Below, piece by piece: positions 49,747-57,841 of a stretch of DNA of 64,000 bases. The stretch is from Actinosynnema sp. ALI-1.44. Lineage in GTDB: Bacteria > Actinomycetota > Actinomycetes > Mycobacteriales > Pseudonocardiaceae. Position numbers and translations under genes: made by a program. Each line of letters starts with the position of its first letter. Position 1 is the first letter of the stretch. Below the pieces are notes generated by a model. That model had not been told where the DNA came from. It did not search any database and saw only the letters and a list, made by a program, of their open reading frames with translations. The stretch lies in contig NZ_MTQO01000049.1 of NCBI RefSeq assembly GCF_001984155.1, positions 496,001-560,000 on the forward strand, given 5' to 3'.

Positions 49747-50688
49747 ATGAGTGGCATGGAGCTTCAGGTTCGGCATCTGCGGGTGCTGGTCGCCATCGCC
49801 AGGGCAGGCAGCCTCAACCGGGCGGCGGGCCAACTCCGGCTGGCACAGCCCGCCCTCAGCCACCAGCTGCGCAGGATCGAACAACTGGTGGGCGACAAGC
49901 TGTTCGACCGCGGCCCGCGCGGCGTGCGACCCACCCGGATCGGGCAGCTCGTGCTGGCCCGCGCGGCGGCCATCATCCCGGCGTTCGACGAGCTGGATCG
50001 GGATTTCCGCGGGCAGCAGCTGGCGCAGGGCGACGTCCGGATCGGCTGGAACGACAGCGCGCTCGCGTCCGACGTCTTCCACAGCGTCCGGCACCTGGTT
50101 CCGGGCGCCGAACTCACCACCCGCTCGGATCTGTCGAACAGTCGGCTGGTGACCCAGGTCGCGGGCGGGTGCGTGGATCTCGCGCTGGCGATGATCTGCG
50201 GCCCGCGGTCGCTTTCCGCGCCGGACGGGGTGCGCGTCGAACGGGTGGCGACCGAGCCGTCGTTCGTGGCGATGCCGTCGACGCACCCGCTGGCCGCCGC
50301 GCCGGTCGTCGACCTGGCGGAGTTGGCGCAGGAGCGGTGGATCGTGTCCAGCTGCGGCGACGGCTGCCGGATCGTGTTCCGCGAGATGTGCCTGGCGCAC
50401 GGGTTCGCCCCGCGCATCGCGCACGACGTGGACACGCTGCGGTTCAACCTGGTCCGCGGCGGGCACGGCGTGTGCCTGGTGCAGCCGACCACCCCGGAGA
50501 TGCCCGGCATGGCGATCCGTCCGCTGGCCGGCGATCCGATGACCGTGCAGCACCTCCTGGTGTGGCGGGCGGATCATCCGTTCGCCGAACGGTTCGACGC
50601 GGTGCGCCGGGCGGGTGTCGAGGCGTACGACCGGCTCGCCGCCGAGAACGACCGCTATCGCCGGTGGCTGGATAACGGCGTGGCATAG
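49747..50688 (+). CDS. LysR-family regulator, divergent from the cyclodipeptide synthase
   Basis: A 313-residue LysR protein (310 if ATG 49756 is used). The N-terminal winged helix has RAAGQLRLAQPALSHQLRRIEQ and the effector domain is typical. Two LysR genes bracket one short operon, so control is likely to be by both. This gene is divergent from the synthase, which is the classic arrangement for a LysR activator and its target. The following rhodanese gene is 90 bp downstream. Confidence 0.9.
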   Translation: MSGMELQVRHLRVLVAIARAGSLNRAAGQLRLAQPALSHQLRRIEQLVGDKLFDRGPRGVRPTRIGQLVLARAAAIIPAFDELDRDFRGQQLAQGDVRIGWNDSALASDVFHSVRHLVPGAELTTRSDLSNSRLVTQVAGGCVDLALAMICGPRSLSAPDGVRVERVATEPSFVAMPSTHPLAAAPVVDLAELAQERWIVSSCGDGCRIVFREMCLAHGFAPRIAHDVDTLRFNLVRGGHGVCLVQPTTPEMPGMAIRPLAGDPMTVQHLLVWRADHPFAERFDAVRRAGVEAYDRLAAENDRYRRWLDNGVA

Positions 50689-50778
50689 CCGTCTGGCAGT
50701 GGGCGCGAAGTCCTCGCCCGGCCACACTCGGAATTGGCGTGAAACACCACGCCGATCGGGCCGGAAAGGGATTCCACG

Positions 50779-51126
50779 ATGCTGCCGCTGATCACGCGTG
50801 ACGAACTCCGAAAAGGTCTCGAAGCCGGCACGCTGGTGGTGGTCGACACCATGCCCGCGGCTTATTTCGAACAGGAACACCTGCCCGGTGCGGTGAACAT
50901 TCCCGGGTTCCCCTACGAGCAGGCGGCCGAGTTCACCGACCGGTACGCGCCGGAGGCCCTGCCGGACAAGACCGCCGAAATAGTCGTCTACTGCGCGAAC
51001 GTGCCCTGCCGCAACAGCGAGTTCGTCGGCGCACGGCTGCGCGAACTCGGCTATTCGAACGTGCGCAAGTACCGCGAGGGCATCGAGGACTGGGTCGCCG
51101 CCGGTCTGGCGACCACCTCCGGCTGA
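50779..51126 (+). CDS. Single-domain rhodanese (sulfurtransferase)
   Basis: A 115-residue protein with one rhodanese domain. The conserved HLPGAVNIPG strand and the active-site loop VVYCANVPCRNS are visible, with the cysteine in YCANVPC as the likely sulfane-sulfur carrier; the loop is longer than in the simplest rhodaneses. No signal peptide is seen. AAGGGATT precedes the start. It stands between a LysR gene and a secreted thioredoxin gene, so sulfur or redox handling at the envelope is one possibility. A link to the cyclodipeptide pathway is unproven. Confidence 0.88.
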   Translation: MLPLITRDELRKGLEAGTLVVVDTMPAAYFEQEHLPGAVNIPGFPYEQAAEFTDRYAPEALPDKTAEIVVYCANVPCRNSEFVGARLRELGYSNVRKYREGIEDWVAAGLATTSG

Positions 51127-51167
51127 CCCGCACACACGCACTTTTCCCTGCACATCAAGGAGCTCCC

Positions 51168-51629
51168 ATGTCCCTGCTCAAGAACTGGCTGCGCGCGGGC
51201 ACTGTCGCCGCGGCCGTGGTGGCCTCGGCGCTGCTGTCCGCCCCCGCCCAGGCCGCGCCGGTCTCCGCCCCGAACGCGGTGATCAGCGCGGAGAACGTCG
51301 TCACCGTGACGTCCGCGAACTACAACCAGGTGATGGAGACCTCCCGCACCAAGCTGGTGATCCTGGACTTCGGCGCCACGTGGTGCCCGCCGTGCCGCCA
51401 GCTCAAGCCGGTCATCGAGAAGCTGGCCGGGCAGTACGGCGGCCGGTTCCTGCTCGGCGAGGTCGACGCGGACACCAGCCGCGACCTGGTGTCCCGCTAC
51501 CGCATCCAGTACCTGCCGACCCTGGTGCCGGTGCGCAACGCGGCTGAGCTGCCGAATTCCCGAATGATCGGGTTCAAGGGTGAGTCCGCATTGCGGACGT
51601 GGATCGACGCCCAGTTGGCCAAGGGCTGA
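51168..51629 (+). CDS. Secreted thioredoxin-like protein (CPPC active site)
   Basis: A 153-residue exported thioredoxin. The signal peptide AAAVVASALLSAPAQAAP is cleaved after AQA. The mature fold contains FGATWCPPCRQLKP; the active site is CPPC rather than the usual CGPC, which raises redox potential. IQYLPTLVPV holds the cis-proline segment. AAGGAGC stands before the start. It should act outside the membrane in thiol exchange. The gene ends at a strong terminator. Confidence 0.88.
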   Translation: MSLLKNWLRAGTVAAAVVASALLSAPAQAAPVSAPNAVISAENVVTVTSANYNQVMETSRTKLVILDFGATWCPPCRQLKPVIEKLAGQYGGRFLLGEVDADTSRDLVSRYRIQYLPTLVPVRNAAELPNSRMIGFKGESALRTWIDAQLAKG

Positions 51630-51641
51630 TCCAATCCCCCG

Positions 51642-51675
51642 CGCCCCGGCACGGCCAGCCCACCGTGCCGGGGCG
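51642..51675 (+). terminator. Rho-independent-like terminator
   Basis: CGCCCCGGCACGG and CCGTGCCGGGGCG are perfect 13-bp arms around an 8-nt loop, followed by TTT. It ends the thioredoxin transcript 24 bp before the MFS gene. Confidence 0.78.
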
Positions 51676-51698
51676 TTTCCGCTCGGGAAGGAAACCCT

Positions 51699-52868
51699 GT
51701 GCCAGTGGACAGACTGCCGCTGCGGGCGTTGCTCGCGTTCACGTTGACCGTGCTGCTCGGCTGCCTCACGGAGGTGTTGCCCGCGGGCCTGCTGCTGGGG
51801 ATGTCCGAGGACCTCGGGGTGTCGCCGTCCACGACGGGACAACTGGTCACGGTGTACGCCGTCACCACCGCCGTGACCGCGATTCCGTTGACGGCGTTGA
51901 CGTCCCGGCTGCCGCGCAAGCGGGTTCTGGTGGCGCTCGTGCTCGGGTTCGTCGTGACCAACCTCGTGATCGCCGTGTCCCCTTGGTATTCCGTGATCAT
52001 GGGTGCACGGGTGGTGTCCGGGGCGGTGACCGGTGTGATGTGGTCGCTGGTCGCGGTGTACGCGATGCGGATCGCGCCGCCCGCGCTGGCCGGACGGGCG
52101 CTGGCCGTGGCGATGGCGGGGACGCCCGTCGGGTTCGCGGCCGGCGTGCCCGCCGCGACAGCGCTCGGCGAACTCGTCGGCTGGCGTTGGTCGTTCGCGG
52201 CCATGGCCCTGATCGCAGTGCCGTTGCTGTTCTGGATTCTCGTTGTGGTGCCGCCGATCCAGGTCACCACCGCCGGGTCCGGCCGGACAACACCGGCTTC
52301 CTCGCCGTGGGCCGGAATGCGACCGGTGCTGCTGATCGTGTTCGCGTACTCGTTGGGGCACAACGTGCTCTACACCTACCTCGGTCCGGCACTGGCTCGG
52401 CTGGGCCGCGAAAACCTGGTGAGCACCGCCCTTCTGGCGTTCGGCGCGGCGGCGGTGTGCGGGATCGTCGTGGTCGGCTCCGCGCTGGACCGGTATCCCC
52501 GTGCCGTGCTTGCCTGGTGTCCCGCGTTGACCGCCGCCGGGATCGTCTCGCTGGCGTTGTCCGACGACGCTGGCCCGATCCTGCTGGCGTCCGCCCTGTG
52601 GGGTTTGGCTTTCGGTGGCGCTCCCACAGCGTTCCAGGCCGTCACCGCTCTGGTCGCGGGCAGAAGCGCCGACCGGGCCCAGTCGTTGACCATCGCCGCG
52701 TGGAACGGCGCCGTGGCCGCCGGCGCGGCGCTGGGCGGCGTGGTGTTGAACCACGCCGCCCCCGCTCTACCGTGGACCGCCGCCGTGCTGCTGGCGGTGC
52801 CGATTCTCACGGCGGTCCGGCTACCGCTGTCAGCGCGTGGAACTGACCACGCGCTCGTCAGCGAATGA
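51699..52868 (+). CDS. MFS transporter (drug/metabolite efflux, DHA1-like)
   Basis: A 389-residue protein with twelve predicted helices. The A-like motif is seen in LTSRLPRKRVLVALVLGFV and the motif C-like segment in AVAMAGTPVGFAAGVPAAT. The start GTG has GGAAGGAA 5 nt upstream. It resembles sugar- and arabinose-efflux-type (AraJ-like) exporters that often accompany biosynthetic genes. It could export the product of either neighbour. Its stop is only 6 bp from the stop of the convergent acyltransferase gene, with no room for a separate terminator. Confidence 0.88.
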   Translation: MPVDRLPLRALLAFTLTVLLGCLTEVLPAGLLLGMSEDLGVSPSTTGQLVTVYAVTTAVTAIPLTALTSRLPRKRVLVALVLGFVVTNLVIAVSPWYSVIMGARVVSGAVTGVMWSLVAVYAMRIAPPALAGRALAVAMAGTPVGFAAGVPAATALGELVGWRWSFAAMALIAVPLLFWILVVVPPIQVTTAGSGRTTPASSPWAGMRPVLLIVFAYSLGHNVLYTYLGPALARLGRENLVSTALLAFGAAAVCGIVVVGSALDRYPRAVLAWCPALTAAGIVSLALSDDAGPILLASALWGLAFGGAPTAFQAVTALVAGRSADRAQSLTIAAWNGAVAAGAALGGVVLNHAAPALPWTAAVLLAVPILTAVRLPLSARGTDHALVSE

Positions 52869-52874
52869 GACCTT

Positions 52875-54656
52875 TCACGCTCCCGCCAGCAGATCGATCA
52901 GTTCACTCAGGGAGTCGCGCAGAGCGTCGGCGAACGCGTGCATCTGCTCCGCGACCGGTTGGGGCGTGCTCAGGTACACGTTGAGGCGACCGGGCAACAG
53001 GACGTAGGCGACGCCGATGCAGCGACTGCTGGTCGAACCGAACCCGAAGTACTGGATGTTGTGCGACGGGGCCGAACTCGTGCTCAGGTAGTCGTCGCGC
53101 ATGATCTGCCAGCCCGGGGACTCGTACAGCGCCAACGGCTCGGTCGCGCCGAGTTCGGCGCCGCGGCGCCGCTGGATCATCTGCAGCTCCCACAGGTGCT
53201 GTTCCGGCGCCTGCCCGGCCTGGCACTGCTTGGCCCTGGCCACGTGCTTCGCCCCGGCTTCGGCCAACGCCGCCCGACGGGTCGCCGCGTCCGCGTCGGG
53301 ATCCTGCATGGCCTGCACGAACCGCACCATTTCCGGTGTCACGACGCGCATCGCCTCGGTGCGGCCGTTCTGGAACTGCCGTGTGGCGATCGACTCGTAC
53401 GTGGCGCCGGTCAGCCCCTTGGCGCGGTAGTGGGCCAACTGGTACGCGGCCTGGACGAAAGCGTCCGGCGACATGCCGAGCTGCTTGATCCGATCGGTCC
53501 CGATGTCCGCGAAGGACAGTTCGGTCGTCGCGGTGGCCGCCGCGTAGTTCGCGAACGCCTGACCCGCGGCCTCGACGTCGACTCGCAGCGCGTCGCCGAG
53601 GACGAACCGGATCGGTTCCACCTTCGGGATGCCGCTGCCCGGTGTGCCCGGGTCCACCGGCGTGCCGACGACCTTGTCGACGAACGCGAGGATCGTGGTG
53701 CCGTCGAGCAGGCAGTGCTCCACGTTGATTCCGGCCTGGCCGTCGGCGAACACGACGAACGTCACCGCTTTGTCGAACCACCGGTTGGCGCTGTCGCCGT
53801 GCAGCAGGGCATCACAGGCAGCCAGCTTGTCCGCGGGCGCGTCGCTCTCCAGAGACACGCAGAACAACGCGGTTTCGACCACGTCCAACGCCTCGGCGTT
53901 CGCCGGGTCCTCGGCGATCAGGGCCTCGCGGCTGGCCGCCCACGCCGCCCTGGCCTTGGTCGTGAGGTGCCCGACGGGACTGTAGTGGGCTTCCTCACCG
54001 GCCAGGACGCTGCGCAGGCCGTCGGCGAGTTCGCTGGTCGCGTACGGCTTGCCCTGCTCGTCGAGTACGTCCATCCGGAACATCCGCCCGCGGTGGAAGA
54101 CGACGATGTGCCGGGCAGGCGAAGGGCCCGGCCATTCGTCGCCGTAGGGGGCGCGCACGGTGTCCTGGTCGGCGCCGGGGATCCGGGTGGCCGAGAACAG
54201 GTACTTGTGCTGCAGCATCGACTGGGCCTGGCCGCGCAGCACCACCGGTGGCAGTTGCTCCGCGTCCACCAACGCCTTGTACGCCAACGACGACGCGATC
54301 AACCCGGTCGCCCGGTCCACCTGATCGGCGCCCCGGGCGTCCTGGAACAGGAAGAAGAAGTTGGCGTTGAGGGCGATCCGGTCCCGGCGGCCGAGGTACC
54401 GCGTCCGCCAGAAGTCGTCCAACCAGCTGAGCACACCCGGGCTGTCGTTGTAGCGCTCCAGGTCGGCGTGCAGGACGTGGGCGGGACTGTCCGGTGCCAG
54501 GAACGCGGCCACCGCGGCCTCCGTCGTGGCCAACTCGTCCGCGGTGAGCAGCGGCGCGCACCACTCCAGCAACAGCGAACAGCTGTCATCGAGTGTGGGC
54601 AGCGGCACGCGGGGCAGCAGGCCTTCGTTGCTGAAGGTGGTGGTCAAGTCCCTCAT
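52875..54656 (-). CDS. Choline/carnitine O-acyltransferase family protein
   Basis: The 593-residue protein has the length and motifs of carnitine/choline acyltransferases. The catalytic histidine is H314 in GINVEHCLLDGTTI (family EH-x3-DG), GRTEAMRVVT matches the RTE-x-R substrate motif, and VYLSTSSAPSHN-type sequence gives the STS motif (DDYLSTSSAPS). The ATG at 54656 overlaps the methyltransferase stop, so the two are coupled. These enzymes move acyl groups between CoA and the hydroxyl of carnitine, choline or similar betaines and are rare in bacterial biosynthetic loci. With a methyltransferase and an oxygenase next to it, I infer acylation of a hydroxylated betaine-like product. Confidence 0.88.
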   Translation of the reverse strand: MRDLTTTFSNEGLLPRVPLPTLDDSCSLLLEWCAPLLTADELATTEAAVAAFLAPDSPAHVLHADLERYNDSPGVLSWLDDFWRTRYLGRRDRIALNANFFFLFQDARGADQVDRATGLIASSLAYKALVDAEQLPPVVLRGQAQSMLQHKYLFSATRIPGADQDTVRAPYGDEWPGPSPARHIVVFHRGRMFRMDVLDEQGKPYATSELADGLRSVLAGEEAHYSPVGHLTTKARAAWAASREALIAEDPANAEALDVVETALFCVSLESDAPADKLAACDALLHGDSANRWFDKAVTFVVFADGQAGINVEHCLLDGTTILAFVDKVVGTPVDPGTPGSGIPKVEPIRFVLGDALRVDVEAAGQAFANYAAATATTELSFADIGTDRIKQLGMSPDAFVQAAYQLAHYRAKGLTGATYESIATRQFQNGRTEAMRVVTPEMVRFVQAMQDPDADAATRRAALAEAGAKHVARAKQCQAGQAPEQHLWELQMIQRRRGAELGATEPLALYESPGWQIMRDDYLSTSSAPSHNIQYFGFGSTSSRCIGVAYVLLPGRLNVYLSTPQPVAEQMHAFADALRDSLSELIDLLAGA

Positions 54657-55510
54657 CCTCGTGGTTGGTGCTGACCTGCCACTCCGTCCGCGGCAGGGGT
54701 GGAACCGGCGCTGCCGGGAGGTCGGCAGACACGCAGCTGGGCGTACAGCCAACCAGTGTCCTCCAGCCCGCGCGGATCGATGCCCCGTGAGTGCAGCGTG
54801 TCCAGGACCTGGTCGCGCTCCTCGTCGGAGACGAACCGCCGCTGCCGGAACACCCCGTCGACCAGTTCGATGTCATACCCCATCGCGCGCAGGCACTCCT
54901 CGATGGGGTCGAACGGCACCATCCGCAGCACGAAGTGGGCCATCCACGGCCGGTGGTCGCCGTCGACTGTGGCCAGTCGGGTGATGGTGCGGGCACCGAC
55001 GTACCCGATGCAGCCGGTGGAGATCACCAGGTCGGTGCCGGACAGCCGGGCACGCTGGGATTCGGTGAGGTCGCCGGTTTCCAGGTCGGCGCAGACAGTC
55101 TCGTCCAGCAGCCCGGACGCGTACGCGTAGTCCAGCGCGGGCCGAGACGAGTCGAAACCGACAATCCGGGCGCGCGACTGACCGTCCGCGAACCGCTTCC
55201 GGTCGCGAGCCAGCACCTCTTCGCGGTCCATGGCGCCGACGATCGGGTCGGTATACCACTCGTACAGTTCGTCCATGGTGGCGCCGCCGTTCAGCAACGC
55301 CGCGTTGATGCCGTATGAACACCCGACATCAAGCACCCGCACAGTCCGGCCGAGTCGCGTCTGCCGCTGCCGGATCAAATCGGCGAAGTACGGCGCCGCG
55401 AGTTGGGGTATGCAGTACTCGAACTCGCGCAAAGTCGTGAAGTAAGCGCGTGGATCGGCCTGCGTGTAGATGTGGTCGAGGGAGACTTTTCCGGTGGTGT
55501 CATAAGGCAC
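54653..55510 (-). CDS. Class I SAM-dependent methyltransferase
   Basis: A 285-residue enzyme; the SAM motif is VRVLDVGCSYGINAALL near residue 57. GTG at 55510 is chosen because GAGGAG lies 8-9 nt upstream; the long upstream extension in this frame is arginine- and cysteine-rich noise. The start of the product, YDTTGKVSLDHIYTQADPRAYF, and the later FDSSRPALDYAYASG suggest a small-molecule N- or C-methyltransferase. It is not of the EgtD, RebM or DnrK types. It is coupled by 4 bp to the carnitine acyltransferase gene and lies 19 bp after the oxygenase gene. Confidence 0.82.
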   Translation of the reverse strand: MPYDTTGKVSLDHIYTQADPRAYFTTLREFEYCIPQLAAPYFADLIRQRQTRLGRTVRVLDVGCSYGINAALLNGGATMDELYEWYTDPIVGAMDREEVLARDRKRFADGQSRARIVGFDSSRPALDYAYASGLLDETVCADLETGDLTESQRARLSGTDLVISTGCIGYVGARTITRLATVDGDHRPWMAHFVLRMVPFDPIEECLRAMGYDIELVDGVFRQRRFVSDEERDQVLDTLHSRGIDPRGLEDTGWLYAQLRVCRPPGSAGSTPAADGVAGQHQPRG

Positions 55511-55529
55511 GCGCCGCACTCCTCTGAGG

Positions 55530-56399
55530 TCAGTCGAGCAGGCGGTCCCCACGGACCGCGCGGAACTCGGCCGCGGTGTGCTCCGGTAGCACGCGGCCGA
55601 ACAGCTGCCTGGTGCGTTCGACACTACCCATGACGCCTGGTCGCTCGCTGTAGGCGAAGATCGCCGTGTGTCGTGCGGTGCCGCCGGTGACCTCGGTGAC
55701 GCGGTGCAGGGAATACCGGCCCTTGAACAGTTGGAGATCACCAGGGGCCAACGTCAGCCGTCGTGGCAGGTCGGGTCGCGTGCCTGCCAGCACGCCCGCG
55801 ACGTCCTCGAAGTTCTCCGCGTCGGCCGACCGGATGTTCGGACAGTACTCGAAGTCGCCGCCCTCCGCCGATTCCTGCGTGAGCATGCTGACTGTGTACT
55901 CGTTGGTGTCGAAATGCCACGGGTGTGCGCGTCCGGGCGCGATGACGTTGAGGCAGAGACCGGACAGCGGATCAGCCAGTTCGTACAAGGCAGGCAACCG
56001 GAAACAATCCGCGACGAAGCGCTGGAACAACGTGCTCGTGTACAGCTGTTGTAGGACGGAGTCGGCCGGGATCTGGTCACGGGCCACGAAGGCGTTGCCG
56101 CGTTCCATCGTGACCCTGCCGGGGTGGCCGTCGGGCAACGGCGTGCCGACCGCGATGTTGTAGGCGTTCACCACTTCGACCTGGCCATGGGCCAGCGGGG
56201 CGACCCCGGCGCACTCCCGCTGGACGGTGTCGCGCAGCTCGGGCCGGATGAAGTCGGACAGCACGCAGCAGCCCACGCGATCCAGTTCGCGCCGCGCGTG
56301 ATCGACAGCCGCGCGCCACGCCGCACTGCCGGGATCCGACAGGGGGTAACGATCCGTGTCGACTACCTTTCCCGGTGCCGCGACGACCGGTCGTTTCAT
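55530..56399 (-). CDS. Fe(II)/2-oxoglutarate oxygenase (phytanoyl-CoA-dioxygenase-like)
   Basis: A 289-residue oxygenase. The iron ligands are H162 and D164 in HPWHFDTNEYTV and H232 in YSLHRVTEV; R243 in GGTARHTAIFAY probably binds 2-oxoglutarate. The jelly-roll spacing is normal for PhyH-type enzymes. The start at 56399 was chosen at MKRPVVAAPG, where the conserved part begins. Enzymes of this fold hydroxylate amino acids and betaines; gamma-butyrobetaine hydroxylase, which makes carnitine, is a more distant 2-oxoglutarate enzyme. Next to an acyltransferase of the carnitine family, hydroxylation that creates the acylated alcohol is an attractive inference. Confidence 0.88.
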   Translation of the reverse strand: MKRPVVAAPGKVVDTDRYPLSDPGSAAWRAAVDHARRELDRVGCCVLSDFIRPELRDTVQRECAGVAPLAHGQVEVVNAYNIAVGTPLPDGHPGRVTMERGNAFVARDQIPADSVLQQLYTSTLFQRFVADCFRLPALYELADPLSGLCLNVIAPGRAHPWHFDTNEYTVSMLTQESAEGGDFEYCPNIRSADAENFEDVAGVLAGTRPDLPRRLTLAPGDLQLFKGRYSLHRVTEVTGGTARHTAIFAYSERPGVMGSVERTRQLFGRVLPEHTAAEFRAVRGDRLLD

Positions 56400-56574
56400 G
56401 CGTGGGATCCCTTTCCCTGGTTGCCGTCCTGCGATCGCAGTCAAGCTTCCCGGCTGCGCACCCCGCACGGCTGCCTTTTTGTGATCTGCTCCACCAAAGT
56501 CTGGCAGACCCAGGTGCCTGCGCCTGCTGTTCCTTGTTACCCCACAACGCCTCGGCAGCACCAGGGCTCATCCG

Positions 56575-57780
56575 TCATCGACGAGAGCCATCACGGTCGG
56601 CAGCCGGTGTGCCGGTGACAGGGAAGCCGTCGACCGCCGGTGCCGGGGTGGCAGTGTCGGCACTGTCCTCAAGCAACTGGGCGACGGCCTGGTTTCCCGC
56701 GTAGGTGATGAGTTCGAGCAATGAGCCGTCGGGGTCACGGAAGTACAGGCTCGTACCCGCGCCCCGCGCTCCGGGCCTGGTAACCGGGCCGAGTTCCACG
56801 GCCACGTCGTGGCGCGCGAGGTGCGCCGCGGCGTCGGCCACCGTTCCGGTCCAACGGAAACACAGGTCCGACCCGCCTGGTGTCACAGGAACGCGTGCGA
56901 CGGGCACAGGGGCCATCCCGGGACCGTGCACGTTGAGATGCTGGGCACCGAACCGGTAGACGAACCCTTGCCCTGTGGCTATGACAGTGGCCCCGAGGAC
57001 ATCGCTGTAGAAGGTGTTGGAGCGGTCCCAGTCGGTGACACTGATGACACAGTGGTCCATGGCCACCATCACCTTGCCGGGTGTCCGGCCGGGTGCCAGT
57101 GCCAGATCGAGCGCGGCCTCGCAGTGCAGTGCGGTGGTTGCGAAAACCGGGACATCGAGGTGCTCCTGGCTGACGCTGAGTTCGAGTTCGGCGCAGCCGA
57201 GGACGACGCCTCCGGCCCCGGCGTCGACGAGGGACCGGGCGATGCCGAGCAGCCGGTCACGCGATGCGGGGTCGACCCGTCCGACGCAGAGCTCGTCGTA
57301 GATGATCCGCTGAACCGCCTGCCGGTCCGCCTCGTCCGGGACCAGCGTCCGGATGCCGTGCGCTTCGAGCCGGTCGCGGTAGAAGGATTGCTCCATTGTG
57401 TACTTCGTGGCGAGCAACCCCACCGTGGTCACGCCGGACGCGGTGACCGCATCGGCGGTGACGTCCCCGAGGTGCAGTACCGGGATCGTGACGGCGGCTG
57501 CGACCTCGTCGTACACCTTGTGCATCGTGTTCGTCGCGATGAGCACGAACGACGCACCCGCTGCCTCCAGTGACCGCGCCTCCTGAGCGAGCACGGCTGC
57601 CGCCGCGGCCCAGTCGCCCTCCTCCTGCATCCGCGCGATCGGCGCGAAGTCGACGGTCGCCACCCGCAACCGGGCGGAGTGCAGTCCGCCGAGGCGGGCC
57701 CTGGTCCCCTCGTTCAACCGGCGCAGGTACTCCGCCGTCGATTCCCAGCTCATGCCGCCGATGACGCCGATCAGTTCCAT
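56575..57780 (-). CDS. Fusion of Asp/Glu-type racemase (YgeA-like) and VOC domain
   Basis: The 401-residue protein has two domains. Residues 1-240 are an aspartate/glutamate racemase: GVIGGMSWEST, T83 in IATNTMHK and C196 in VVLGCAELE match the unusual Thr/Cys catalytic pair of E. coli YgeA. Residues 255-375 form a VOC domain (MDHCVISVTDWDRSNTFYSDVLG, ending SLYFRDPDGSLLELITYAG). ATG 57780 is the natural start; the frame extends upstream without conservation. This fusion is unusual. It may racemise an amino acid precursor and then catalyse a metal-dependent step or bind the product. It belongs to the same minus-strand set as the oxygenase. Confidence 0.87.
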   Translation of the reverse strand: MELIGVIGGMSWESTAEYLRRLNEGTRARLGGLHSARLRVATVDFAPIARMQEEGDWAAAAAVLAQEARSLEAAGASFVLIATNTMHKVYDEVAAAVTIPVLHLGDVTADAVTASGVTTVGLLATKYTMEQSFYRDRLEAHGIRTLVPDEADRQAVQRIIYDELCVGRVDPASRDRLLGIARSLVDAGAGGVVLGCAELELSVSQEHLDVPVFATTALHCEAALDLALAPGRTPGKVMVAMDHCVISVTDWDRSNTFYSDVLGATVIATGQGFVYRFGAQHLNVHGPGMAPVPVARVPVTPGGSDLCFRWTGTVADAAAHLARHDVAVELGPVTRPGARGAGTSLYFRDPDGSLLELITYAGNQAVAQLLEDSADTATPAPAVDGFPVTGTPAADRDGSRR

Positions 57781-57841
57781 GACGTCCAGACTCCGCGATC
57801 GACTAGGAAAGTAAAAGCGGAAGTCGGTGACGTCACCTGGT

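Noticed and set aside
54653-55741. Longer start for the methyltransferase (ATG 55741)
   Set aside because: The extra ~77 residues are Ser/Pro/Arg/Cys-rich and overlap the oxygenase gene; GTG 55510 has a good ribosome site.
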